From contig CAJASG010000066.1 in assembly GCA_903944555.1 (NCBI GenBank), forward strand, positions 1 to 7,810: DNA of 7,810 nt, given 5' to 3'. Made by a program: the position numbers and the translations under genes. This stretch comes from an uncultured beta proteobacterium. GTDB lineage: Bacteria > Pseudomonadota > Gammaproteobacteria > Burkholderiales > Burkholderiaceae_C. The notes beneath the pieces were generated by a model that worked only from the letters and a program-made list of their open reading frames with translations, ran no database searches and was not told the DNA's origin. Positions 1 through 7,095 of the stretch are shown here, one piece after another (position 1 is the stretch's first letter; each line of letters starts with the position of its first letter).

Positions 1-45
1 GCCCGAATAGTGAGGTTGTGAATTGTAGATTGGCACAATGCACCC

Positions 46-2859
46 ATGACTGACAAGAAAACCCTGTTGCTGGTGGATGGTTCCAGCTACCTGTATCGTG
101 CCTTTTTTGCCGGCGGCGGTGACATGAGCATCACGCTGCCTGATGGCACCGTGCAAAAGACCGGCGCCATACGCATCATGGTCAACATGATGCAGTCCTT
201 GCGCAAGGAGTATCCCGCCCACTACGTGGCTTGTGTGTTTGACGCCAAAGGCCCCACCTTCCGGGACGAAATTTACCCGCAGTACAAGGCGCACCGCGAT
301 CCGATGCCCGATGATTTGCGCAGCCAGATCGCTCCCATCCATGAGGTGGTGCGCCTACTGGGGTGGTCGGTGCTGGATGTGCCAGGGGTCGAAGCCGATG
401 ACGTGATCGGCACGCTGGCCGTCGTCGCAGCAAGCCAGGGGATTGAGGTCATCGTCAGCAGCGGAGATAAGGATTTGGCGCAACTGGTCAATGAACACAT
501 CACCATCATCGACACCATGAACGGCAAGCGCCGTGACCTGGCAGGGGTTGAAGCAGAGTTTGGTGTGCCCGCGCGGCTCATGCTGGACTACCAGACCCTG
601 GTGGGTGACACAGTGGATAACGTGCCGGGTGTGCAAAAAGTCGGCCCGAAGACGGCTGTGAAGTGGCTGCAGGAATACGGATCACTGCAGGGCGTGGTGG
701 ACAACGCTGCCAACATCAAAGGTGTGGTGGGTGAAAACCTGCGACAGGCCTTGGACTGGCTGCCGACAGGCCGTTCGTTGCTAACCATCAAGACCGACTG
801 TGACCTGAATGGTTGGGTGCCGGGTCTGCCTGCTATGGATTCAATAGCTGTCTGCGCACAGGATACGGGGGCTTTGCGTGATTTTTGTGAAAAGTACGGG
901 TTTAAGGGCCTAGCCAAATCGCTGGAAGCGCAGGCTGCCGCTGGCAATGGAACTCCAGGGATTGCGGCGACCCCCGGTACCGCGCGTGCGAGCAAAGCCA
1001 ACGCGGGGCCCGGCCTGTTCGACGAACCCGAAGCCGCAGCGGTGCCACGCGTGAGTAACCTCGCCTTTGACACCATCCTGACCTGGGAGCTGTTTGATAC
1101 CTGGCTGGCCAAACTGCAAGCCTCCGAGCTGGTGGCGCTGGACACCGAAACCACCTCGCTCGATGAAATGCAGGCCGAAATCGTTGGCATTTCCTTCAGC
1201 GTGGAGCCGGGGCAGGCGGCCTATATTCCGGTGGCGCACCGTTACCCCGGAGCACCAGAGCAGTTGAACCGGGAAGAGGTGCTGGCCAAACTCAAACCAT
1301 GGCTGGAAAACCCCCGGGCGCTCAAACTCGGCCAGCACATCAAGTACGACCGCCATGTCTTTGCCAACCACGGTATCGCAGTGCAAGGTTATGCGCACGA
1401 CACCATGCTGCAAAGCTATGTGCTGGAGGTGCACATGCCGCATGGTCTGTCTAGCCTGGCCCAGCGGCATCTTGGGCGCAGCGGCATCACCTTTGAAGAC
1501 CTGTGCGGCAAGGGTGCCAGTCAGATATGTTTCGACCAAGTGGATATCGCCAAGGCCGCCGAATATGCCTGCGAAGACTCGGACCAGACGCTGGACGTGC
1601 ACCGTGTGCTGTGGCCACAGTTGCGGGCCAATGACAAGCTGAAGTTCATTTACGAGCTGGAAATCGCCAGCAGCGAAACCCTGTACCGCATTGAACGCAA
1701 CGGCGTGTTGATCGATGCACCGACGCTGGCCAAACAAAGCCACGAACTCGGTCAGCGCATTCTGCAGCTGGAGACCGAGGCGTATGAGATCGCGGGCCAG
1801 CCCTTCAACCTTGCCAGTCCCAAGCAATTGGGCGAAATCTTTTTTGACAAGCTGGGCATGCCGGTGGTGAAGAAGACGGCGACCGGCGCCCGCAGTACCG
1901 ACGAGGAAGTGCTGGAAAAGCTGGCCGAGGACTACCCACTGCCTGCCAAGCTGCTGGAGCACCGTGGCTTAGCCAAGCTCAAGGGCACCTATACCGACAA
2001 GCTGGCCCAGTTGGCCAATCCGCGCACCGGACGCGTCCACACGCACTACGCGCAAGCGGTGGCGGTGACCGGACGACTCAGCAGCAACGACCCCAACCTG
2101 CAGAATATTCCGATCCGTACCCCTGAAGGCAGACGTGTGCGTGAAGCCTTTGTGGCGCCCGCAGGCAGTGTCATTGCGAGTGCTGATTACAGTCAGATCG
2201 AACTGCGCATCATGGCCCACATCAGTGACGATGCCGCGCTGCTGCGTGCTTTTCATGATGGTCTGGATGTGCACCGGGCCACCGCTGCCGAGGTGTTTGG
2301 CGTGGCCGTGGACCAAGTATCAAGCGAGCAGCGTCGGTATGCCAAGGTCATCAACTTCGGACTGATCTACGGCATGAGCGCCTATGGGCTTGCGCGCAAT
2401 CTGGGTATTGACAACACTGCAGCCAAAAATTACATAACCCGTTACTTTGATCGGTATCCTGGGGTGAAGGCCTATATGGAAACCACCCGTGCGCTGGCGA
2501 AGGGCCAAGGCTATGTGGAAACCGTGTTTGGCCGCCGCTTGCAGCTTGCTGGCATCCAGACCGCCAAGGGTGCGCAGCTGGCGGGTCTGGAGCGCGCCGC
2601 CATCAACGCGCCCATGCAGGGCACGGCAGCGGACCTGATTAAACTCAGTATGGTGAAAGTGCAGCAGGTGCTGGATGCTGAAAATCGCGGTACCAAGATG
2701 ATCATGCAGGTGCACGATGAACTGGTGTTTGAGGTACCTGACGGTGAGGTGGAGTGGCTGAAAGTGGAAATTCCGCGCCTGATGGCCGGGGTGGCTGACC
2801 TGAAAGTCCCGCTGTTGGCCGAGGTCGGTGTGGGGCCTAATTGGGACAAGGCCCACTAG
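46..2859 (+). CDS. polA: DNA polymerase I, full length (5' nuclease, 3'-5' exonuclease, polymerase)
   Basis: This 937-residue cytoplasmic enzyme fills gaps and removes RNA primers in replication and repair; E. coli PolA is 928 residues. The 5' nuclease domain (about 1-290) shows D11 in LLLVDGSS, acidic residues at 116-119 (EADD), GDKD at 140-143 and GDTVDN at 187-192. An Ala/Gly/Pro-rich linker spans about 295-335. The 3'-5' exonuclease domain (about 340-530) keeps DTET (D366, E368), D435 in GQHIKYD, and Y507/D511 in YACED, so proofreading should be active; the usual Asn of GQNLKYD is His here. The polymerase domain has motif A DYSQIELR (714-721), the O-helix R763, K767, F771, Y775, and motif C HDE (890-892). 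The ATG at 46 is the only reasonable start because an in-frame TGA lies at 19-21 with no start codon between. No Shine-Dalgarno sequence is visible upstream. The identification is secure. Confidence 0.98.
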   Translation: MTDKKTLLLVDGSSYLYRAFFAGGGDMSITLPDGTVQKTGAIRIMVNMMQSLRKEYPAHYVACVFDAKGPTFRDEIYPQYKAHRDPMPDDLRSQIAPIHEVVRLLGWSVLDVPGVEADDVIGTLAVVAASQGIEVIVSSGDKDLAQLVNEHITIIDTMNGKRRDLAGVEAEFGVPARLMLDYQTLVGDTVDNVPGVQKVGPKTAVKWLQEYGSLQGVVDNAANIKGVVGENLRQALDWLPTGRSLLTIKTDCDLNGWVPGLPAMDSIAVCAQDTGALRDFCEKYGFKGLAKSLEAQAAAGNGTPGIAATPGTARASKANAGPGLFDEPEAAAVPRVSNLAFDTILTWELFDTWLAKLQASELVALDTETTSLDEMQAEIVGISFSVEPGQAAYIPVAHRYPGAPEQLNREEVLAKLKPWLENPRALKLGQHIKYDRHVFANHGIAVQGYAHDTMLQSYVLEVHMPHGLSSLAQRHLGRSGITFEDLCGKGASQICFDQVDIAKAAEYACEDSDQTLDVHRVLWPQLRANDKLKFIYELEIASSETLYRIERNGVLIDAPTLAKQSHELGQRILQLETEAYEIAGQPFNLASPKQLGEIFFDKLGMPVVKKTATGARSTDEEVLEKLAEDYPLPAKLLEHRGLAKLKGTYTDKLAQLANPRTGRVHTHYAQAVAVTGRLSSNDPNLQNIPIRTPEGRRVREAFVAPAGSVIASADYSQIELRIMAHISDDAALLRAFHDGLDVHRATAAEVFGVAVDQVSSEQRRYAKVINFGLIYGMSAYGLARNLGIDNTAAKNYITRYFDRYPGVKAYMETTRALAKGQGYVETVFGRRLQLAGIQTAKGAQLAGLERAAINAPMQGTAADLIKLSMVKVQQVLDAENRGTKMIMQVHDELVFEVPDGEVEWLKVEIPRLMAGVADLKVPLLAEVGVGPNWDKAH

Positions 2860-2973
2860 CCAAAGTCCACCATGAATATCCCCATTGCACAGCTTGGGTG
2901 GTTCGTGCTATTTTCGTAGCCGGTTTGATAATTAAATAGCTAAAACTAGCTGATAACCAAGAGAGACATATAT
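2860..2973. other. AT-rich spacer between polA and the chemoreceptor gene
   Basis: This 114-base gap turns clearly AT-rich from about 2907 onward, unlike its flanks, and probably holds the chemoreceptor promoter, although no convincing -35/-10 pair stands out. TTGATA at 2925-2930 resembles a -35 and GATAAT at 2927-2932 resembles a -10, but neither has a good partner. Two small inverted repeats are visible: GCTA-N6-TAGC (2907-2920) and AGCTA-AAAC-TAGCT (2938-2951). No GC-rich hairpin with a T-run marks the end of polA. A purine-rich ribosome binding site, GAGAGA (2961-2966), sits 7 bases before the next start codon. Confidence 0.5.
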
Positions 2974-4767
2974 ATGGGACTCAGTCGCTTGCATATTGCA
3001 TCCAAACTCTGGATGTTCATCCTCGCCGTGATATTTTCTATCTGTGCGGTCGCCGTCGTAGGCCTCTTGCGCAGCGCGGCAATTTTGGCGGAAGGCCGAG
3101 CGGCGCAAATGAATGCAGTGGAGTTGGTGCAGATCACCACCGAATGGACCGGATTAACCCAGGCCAACGCTGTACGCAACCAGTCCATTCTCATCAGTCC
3201 TGGACCCACCGTGGCAGCCGCGTTTAAGGATGCTGTGACCGCGACCAGTAATGAGATTACTGAGTTACAAAAGAAAATGGAGGCGATGCCACTGACAGTG
3301 GCTGACAAGGCCCAGTTGCAAAAGATCGCTGATCTGCGCAAGTCGGTGATTGAACTGCGTGAAAAAGCCCGGAAGATCAAAACCGACGGCAACGAGGAGG
3401 AAGCGCTGAAAGTGATGAACGCAGAGTATTTGCCGGCGATGACCCGCTACATCGGTGCGCAAAAAGAGCTGGTGAAGATGCAGCAGGACAGGACCGTTGA
3501 AGTCATGGCCGAGACCGAAGCGCGTCGCCAAACCAACAGCGCTGGGATTTTGGTTGGCCTGGCGGTGATCGTGGCGGCCATTTTTCTGGCGACGAGCTGG
3601 TTGGTACGCTCCATCCGCGAGCCATTGAACCAGGCAAATGAGCTGGCCGCCCGCATCGCACAGGGGGATTTGAGTACCGTCGTTGTCACCCATCGGGAGG
3701 ATGAGTTTGGGGCCTTGCTGGACTCCTTAAGTACCATGAACCAGTCGCTGAGCCGCATGGTGTCAGAGGTTCGCAGTAGCACCGACAGTATTGCCATCGC
3801 CAGCTCGGAAATTGCCCAGGGCAATAACGATCTGGCGCAGCGTACCGAGCAGACCTCCAGCAACCTGCAGGCGACAGCTTCCAGCATGGATGCACTGACC
3901 GGTACGGTGCAGCACAGTGCTGACAACGCCCGCCAAGCAAGCACTTTGGCGGCCAGTGCCTCAGCGGTGGCGCAGCGCGGCGGTGCCGTGGTGACCCAGG
4001 TCGTTGAGACCATGCAGGAAATCAATGCCAGCAGCAAAAAAATCTCCGACATTATTGGCGTCATTGACGGCATTGCCTTCCAGACCAATATTCTGGCTTT
4101 GAATGCCGCCGTGGAAGCCGCCCGTGCCGGCGAGCAGGGTCGTGGCTTTGCCGTGGTGGCCAGTGAAGTGCGCAGCTTGGCAGGGCGCAGTGCAGACGCC
4201 GCCAAAGAGATCAAGAGTCTGATCGGCACCTCGGTCGACAAAGTCGAGTCCGGCACCAAACTGGTGACTGATGCGGGTGCCACCATGCAGGAAATTGTGG
4301 AATCCGTGCGCCGCGTGGCCGATGTCATTGGTGAAATCACCGCCGCAGCGACCGAACAAAGCACGGGCATTGCCGGCGTGAACCAGGCCATCGGCAACCT
4401 GGACCAGATGACCCAGCAAAATGCTGCACTGGTGGAAGAAAGCGCTGCAGCAGCCGAAAGCCTGCGCGATCAGGCAGACCGCATGAAGCAGGCGGTTTCG
4501 GTGTTCAAGGTCGGGGCAGGCGATTTTGGGGCTACGTCACCCAAAGCTGCGGTGCGCTCCAGCGTTCCCAAGGCCACCCCGTTCAAGGGGACGGAGCGCA
4601 GGGCTGAGGGGGCATCGCGTCCAGCAGCCCGCCCAGCGTCTGCTGCGCCGGGCAACCCCGCGGCAAGCGCACCCAAACCAGCCGCTGCCCAGCCGGCCAA
4701 AGTGCCACCCAAGCTCACGGCCAAAGTCACTCCAGCGGGTGGTGATGACGATTGGGAAACTTTTTGA
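2974..4767 (+). CDS. Transmembrane methyl-accepting chemotaxis protein (Tsr/Tar-like architecture)
   Basis: This 597-residue inner-membrane chemoreceptor would sense a periplasmic signal and control CheA through CheW. TM1 is at about 12-33. A helical periplasmic domain of about 155 residues (34-189) fits a four-helix-bundle sensor. TM2 is at about 190-211, HAMP at about 212-264, and the cytoplasmic coiled-coil domain at about 265-512. The hairpin tip around 362-400 ([20 protein letters not shown], then [14 protein letters not shown]) matches the Tsr/Tar class almost residue for residue. A Pro/Ala-rich tether (about 516-590) leads to the C-terminal DWETF (593-597), equivalent to the NWETF pentapeptide that docks CheR/CheB in E. 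coli Tsr and Tar. The usual methylation positions are partly replaced (see findings). The start is supported by GAGAGA 7 bases upstream and by a basic stretch before TM1. The ligand cannot be inferred; no che or flagellar genes are in the window. Confidence 0.95.
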   Translation: MGLSRLHIASKLWMFILAVIFSICAVAVVGLLRSAAILAEGRAAQMNAVELVQITTEWTGLTQANAVRNQSILISPGPTVAAAFKDAVTATSNEITELQKKMEAMPLTVADKAQLQKIADLRKSVIELREKARKIKTDGNEEEALKVMNAEYLPAMTRYIGAQKELVKMQQDRTVEVMAETEARRQTNSAGILVGLAVIVAAIFLATSWLVRSIREPLNQANELAARIAQGDLSTVVVTHREDEFGALLDSLSTMNQSLSRMVSEVRSSTDSIAIASSEIAQGNNDLAQRTEQTSSNLQATASSMDALTGTVQHSADNARQASTLAASASAVAQRGGAVVTQVVETMQEINASSKKISDIIGVIDGIAFQTNILALNAAVEAARAGEQGRGFAVVASEVRSLAGRSADAAKEIKSLIGTSVDKVESGTKLVTDAGATMQEIVESVRRVADVIGEITAAATEQSTGIAGVNQAIGNLDQMTQQNAALVEESAAAAESLRDQADRMKQAVSVFKVGAGDFGATSPKAAVRSSVPKATPFKGTERRAEGASRPAARPASAAPGNPAASAPKPAAAQPAKVPPKLTAKVTPAGGDDDWETF

Positions 4768-4807
4768 CGGTTTTTGCATAAACTGATTCGGCATCCGCAC
4801 CCTACTT

Positions 4808-4811
4808 GGAG
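4808..4811 (+). promoter_or_regulatory. Ribosome binding site of the dienelactone hydrolase gene
   Basis: GGAG lies 7 bases before the ATG at 4819. It decides this start over a TTG at 4774, which would add 15 residues ahead of the Tat-type signal and has no Shine-Dalgarno sequence. Confidence 0.7.
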
Positions 4812-4818
4812 ATCAACA

Positions 4819-5727
4819 ATGCGTCAGGATTTGAAAAATGAATTTGATTCTTTGCTGCCTGGCAGCACCACAGAAAACGGTGCTACGCGCCGCACTGCCT
4901 TGAAGGTGGCTCTGGGTGCCGGTTATGCCGCAGCAGCCATGCCCATCATGGCGCAAACGGCCATCAGCACGTCTGCAGAGGGGCTGACCACGGGTGAGGC
5001 GATTTACGATGTGGACGGTTTTACCGTGCCCTTCTTTTACGCCGCACCAGAAGGCAAGAAGAACTTGCCGGTAATTTTGGTAGTTCAGGAAATTTTTGGC
5101 GTGCATGCTTACATTGCGGACACTTGCCGCCGCTTGGCAAAAGCCGGTTACCTGGCAATTGCTCCCGAGTTGTATGCGCGCCAGGGTGACCCCAGTAAGT
5201 ACAGCGACATGGGTAAGCTGATGGCGGAAGTGGTCTCGCAGGTACCCGATGAACAGGTTATGGCCGACCTGGATGGTGCCGTGAAGTGGGCCGGTGAAAA
5301 CGGGGGCAATCTCAAGAAAGTGGGCATCACCGGCTTTTGCTGGGGTGGGCGCATTACCTGGCTGTATGCGGAGCGAAGCAAAAACGTCAAGGCGGGGGTG
5401 GCTTGGTACGGCCGTCTGGTAGGCGCGGCATCCGCGCTGACGCCCAAACATCCACTGGACTTGGCGGCCAGTCTGAAAGCACCGGTGCTGGGACTGTACG
5501 GTGGGCAAGACGGCGGCATCCCGCTGACGACTATTAACGCAATGAAAGACGTATTGGCAGCAGCAGGGGCCAAGGGCAATGCGGCGGCCAAGGCCTCCGA
5601 GTTTGTGGTGTATCCGACTGCACCGCACGCATTCCATGCGGATTACCGTCCCAGCTACCGAAAAGACGCTGCTGAAGACGGCTTCCAGCAAACGCTGCAG
5701 TGGTTCAAGGTAAAGGGCGTGGCTTGA
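4819..5727 (+). CDS. Dienelactone hydrolase family protein with Tat-type signal peptide
   Basis: The 302-residue product is an alpha/beta hydrolase of the dienelactone hydrolase (carboxymethylenebutenolidase) family. The nucleophile is C174 in GFCWGG, the acid D231 in GGQDGG, and the base H270 in APHAFHAD. E91 in VVQEIFGVH corresponds to the active-site glutamate conserved in the family. The N-terminus has a twin-arginine motif (TRRTALK, R24-R25), an Ala/Gly-rich hydrophobic stretch (about 29-45) and a likely cleavage region near MAQT (44-47), so export of the folded enzyme to the periplasm is expected. The classical enzyme opens dienelactone in chloroaromatic degradation, but no catechol-pathway genes are nearby and exported members of this family are mostly uncharacterised, so the substrate is unknown. 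Its stop codon overlaps the start of the following metal transporter gene, indicating co-expression. There is only a 51-base gap after the chemoreceptor gene and no terminator is visible in it. Confidence 0.92.
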   Translation: MRQDLKNEFDSLLPGSTTENGATRRTALKVALGAGYAAAAMPIMAQTAISTSAEGLTTGEAIYDVDGFTVPFFYAAPEGKKNLPVILVVQEIFGVHAYIADTCRRLAKAGYLAIAPELYARQGDPSKYSDMGKLMAEVVSQVPDEQVMADLDGAVKWAGENGGNLKKVGITGFCWGGRITWLYAERSKNVKAGVAWYGRLVGAASALTPKHPLDLAASLKAPVLGLYGGQDGGIPLTTINAMKDVLAAAGAKGNAAAKASEFVVYPTAPHAFHADYRPSYRKDAAEDGFQQTLQWFKVKGVA

Positions 5728-6533
5728 CTCTTATCGCGATTCTGATTGGTACCCTGGCGGCGGGAATTGGCAGTGTATGGCTGGCAGCGGTGCTGAGTTT
5801 CGGTGCTTTGGCCCGCTACACCCAACACATGTTGAGTATGGCCGCCGGGGCTTTGTTGGCAACGGCTTTCATGCACTTGCTGCCAGAGGCCTTTGAGAGC
5901 CAGGCCAGTGCCCATGACCTGTTCATGACCCTGTTGTTTGGCGTAGTCTTTTTCTTCTTGCTGGACAAGGCCGAGCTATGGCACCACGGCCATGAGCACC
6001 ACCACGCGAGTGAAACGACGGACCATGACCATGGGCACGACCATGGTCATGGCCATGCGCACCACGCGGGTTCGCAGTCGGTGTCGGGCGCGTGGGCGGT
6101 ACTGGCGGGCGACAGCGTGCATTGTTTTGGCGATGGGGTGCTAATCGCCTCAGCCTTCATGGCCGATATGCGATTGGGTGTGATCGCATCGCTGGCGGTG
6201 TTGGCCCACGAGGTGCCGCACCACATGGGCGATCTGATGGTGCTTCGAACCAGCTCAGCAAATAAGAAGGCCGCGTTCGTCAAGGTATCGCTTGCAGGCG
6301 CTGTGACTGCCATCGGGGGGCTGAGCGGATACTGGCTGGTTGACCAGTTGCAAGACTATTTGCCGTATTTTCTGGTGGTTGCCTCCAGTAGTTTCATGTA
6401 CGTCGCTTTGGCTGACTTGATTCCACAACTGCAAAAGCGACTCTCTGCGCGCGAGACGGCTGCCCAGATCGCCTGGTTGATCGCGGGCATTTTGTTGGTC
6501 ACCGCCGTCAGTGGCATGGCGCACGGCCATTGA
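5724..6533 (+). CDS. ZIP-family divalent metal transporter with histidine-rich loop
   Basis: The 269-residue product is a polytopic inner-membrane protein with about eight hydrophobic segments (near 2-22, 33-53, 66-82, 122-147, 152-174, 187-208, 213-233 and 247-265). Between the third and fourth lies a loop (87-114) with 14 histidines in 28 residues, typical of ZIP zinc/iron transporters. The fourth segment carries H133-C134-x-x-D137 where most ZIPs have HNxxD, and the fifth carries HEVPHHMGD (162-170), close to the LIV-1-type signature HExPHExGD. These form the transport-site metal ligands in known ZIPs, so uptake of Zn2+ or a similar ion into the cytoplasm is likely. The TTG at 5724 is chosen because AAAGGG (5712-5717) sits 6 bases upstream and the TTGA overlaps the preceding stop. 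A GTG at 5700 would add 8 residues but has no ribosome binding site. The first in-frame ATG would remove TM1. Confidence 0.9.
   Translation: MTLIAILIGTLAAGIGSVWLAAVLSFGALARYTQHMLSMAAGALLATAFMHLLPEAFESQASAHDLFMTLLFGVVFFFLLDKAELWHHGHEHHHASETTDHDHGHDHGHGHAHHAGSQSVSGAWAVLAGDSVHCFGDGVLIASAFMADMRLGVIASLAVLAHEVPHHMGDLMVLRTSSANKKAAFVKVSLAGAVTAIGGLSGYWLVDQLQDYLPYFLVVASSSFMYVALADLIPQLQKRLSARETAAQIAWLIAGILLVTAVSGMAHGH
6021..6065 (+). repeat. Short imperfect tandem repeat coding for His/Asp/Gly
   Basis: Imperfect 6-base units around GACCAT / GGCCAT / GGTCAT follow one another and encode the HDHGHDHGHGHAHH stretch of the ZIP loop. In-frame 6-base units of this kind can gain or lose copies by slippage without a frameshift, so loop length may vary between strains. 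Confidence 0.6.
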
Positions 6534-6567
6534 GTGGCTGATTCGCGCCCACCAGTGCGTGCACTTT

Positions 6568-6581
6568 TTAATTCAGTTCAA
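6568..6581. promoter_or_regulatory. Candidate FNR/DNR-type activator box
   Basis: TTAAT-TCAG-TTCAA matches the FNR/DNR/NnrR palindrome TTGAT-N4-ATCAA at 8 of 10 positions, with the correct 4-base centre. The mismatches are the third base of the left half (A for G) and the first base of the right half (T for A). Its centre (6574.5) falls at -41.5 if transcription starts at 6616, the class II activator position. It lies in the 105-base gap ahead of the hemerythrin-like gene. FNR-family regulation is an inference; no regulator gene is in the window. Confidence 0.45.
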
Positions 6582-6603
6582 GGTGTGCCAAGCGGTGCAG
6601 CGT

Positions 6604-6609
6604 GACAAT
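6604..6609 (+). promoter_or_regulatory. Candidate -10 element of the hemerythrin-DUF2249 operon
   Basis: GACAAT matches TATAAT at 4 of 6 positions, including the conserved second A and the final AAT-like end. It would place the transcription start near 6616 and give a leader of about 23 bases. No good -35 hexamer is present, as expected for a promoter dependent on an activator bound at -41.5. Support comes mainly from its spacing to the palindrome at 6568-6581. Confidence 0.35.
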
Positions 6610-6638
6610 GGGCGTATCTTCCCCGTCACGCCTTACAC

Positions 6639-7091
6639 ATGCTCAACATCAGAAATTTCATGGCAGAAGACCATCGCCAGTGCGATGCGGTCTTTGCCAC
6701 AGCCGAGCAGGCGGTAGCCGCCCAGGATTGGGACCGCGCCACAGCCGCTTTCGTGCAGTTCCAAAACGCGGTGCTGCAGCATTTCGCTGCCGAAGAAGGT
6801 GTGCTCTTTCCGGCCTTTGAGGCACAAACCGGCCTGCGAAGCGGGCCCACGCAGGTGATGCGCGGTGAACACGTCCAGATGCGCGAGTTGATGGCTGCAG
6901 CGCACGCGGCTTTGCTTGCGAAAGATGCCGACGACTATGGCGGCAACACAGAGACGCTGCTGTTCATGCTGCAGCAGCACAACATGAAGGAAGAAAACGT
7001 GCTCTACCCGATGTGCGATCAGCAATTGGTTGCGCAAGTGGATGTGTTGTTGCCCCAGTTGCAGGTGAAAATCCAAGGTAAAGCGGAGTAA
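6639..7091 (+). CDS. Single-domain hemerythrin-like di-iron protein (RIC-type ligand pattern)
   Basis: The 150-residue soluble product is a four-helix-bundle protein of the hemerythrin HHE family. Likely iron ligands are H12 (AEDHRQCD), H48 and E52 (HFAAEE), H78 (MRGEH) and H114 and E118 (HNMKEE). This 4-His/2-Glu set is the pattern of the di-iron RIC proteins YtfE/ScdA, which repair iron-sulfur clusters or handle NO. The fifth histidine of oxygen-carrying hemerythrins (four residues before H78) is Met74. The N-terminal ScdA domain of RIC proteins is absent. The product could therefore bind O2, NO or iron, or act in cluster repair; sequence alone does not decide. The ATG at 6639 is used because the conserved-looking RNFMAEDHR block follows it; an internal ATG at 6660 also precedes H12. 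Neither has a clear Shine-Dalgarno sequence. The DUF2249 gene starts 4 bases after its stop. Confidence 0.88.
   Translation: MLNIRNFMAEDHRQCDAVFATAEQAVAAQDWDRATAAFVQFQNAVLQHFAAEEGVLFPAFEAQTGLRSGPTQVMRGEHVQMRELMAAAHAALLAKDADDYGGNTETLLFMLQQHNMKEENVLYPMCDQQLVAQVDVLLPQLQVKIQGKAE
7085..7088 (+). promoter_or_regulatory. Ribosome binding site of the DUF2249 gene
   Basis: GGAG lies inside the last codons of the hemerythrin-like gene, 7 bases before the ATG at 7096. It confirms that start and the close coupling of the two genes. Confidence 0.65.
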
Positions 7092-7095
7092 ACCC

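Noticed and set aside
910..1962. Antisense open frame of 350 codons inside polA
   Set aside because: It lies wholly within a strongly conserved gene; the composition is that of a shadow frame in high-GC coding DNA, with no recognisable domain and no ribosome binding evidence.
2929..2956. Possible sigma-28 (FliA) promoter: GCTGATAA at 2949-2956 ahead of the chemoreceptor gene
   Set aside because: The -10 part matches 7 of 8 bases of GCCGATAA, but no TAAA lies at the right distance (TAAA at 2933-2936 is 3 bases too close). The implied start near 2963 would cut into the ribosome binding site.
3447..4397. Antisense open frame of 316 codons inside the chemoreceptor gene
   Set aside because: It mirrors the repetitive Ala/Ser/Thr-rich coiled-coil coding sequence and shows no protein family features.
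4764..4790. TTGACG at 4764-4769 as the -35 of a promoter for the hydrolase gene
   Set aside because: No acceptable -10 hexamer occurs at 16-18 bases; CATAAA at 4778-4783 is far too close.
4813..5691. Antisense open frame of 292 codons covering the hydrolase gene
   Set aside because: The sense strand has a full catalytic triad and signal peptide; the antisense product has no recognisable motif.
6021..6065. Repetitive CATG-rich stretch as a CRISPR or mobile element trace
   Set aside because: It is explained by histidine codons of the ZIP loop; units are 6 bases without spacers.
6516..6530. Inverted repeat ATGGC-N5-GCCAT at the end of the ZIP gene as a terminator
   Set aside because: The stem is only 5 bp, lies inside the coding sequence (Met-Ala-His-Gly-His) and has no T-run after it.
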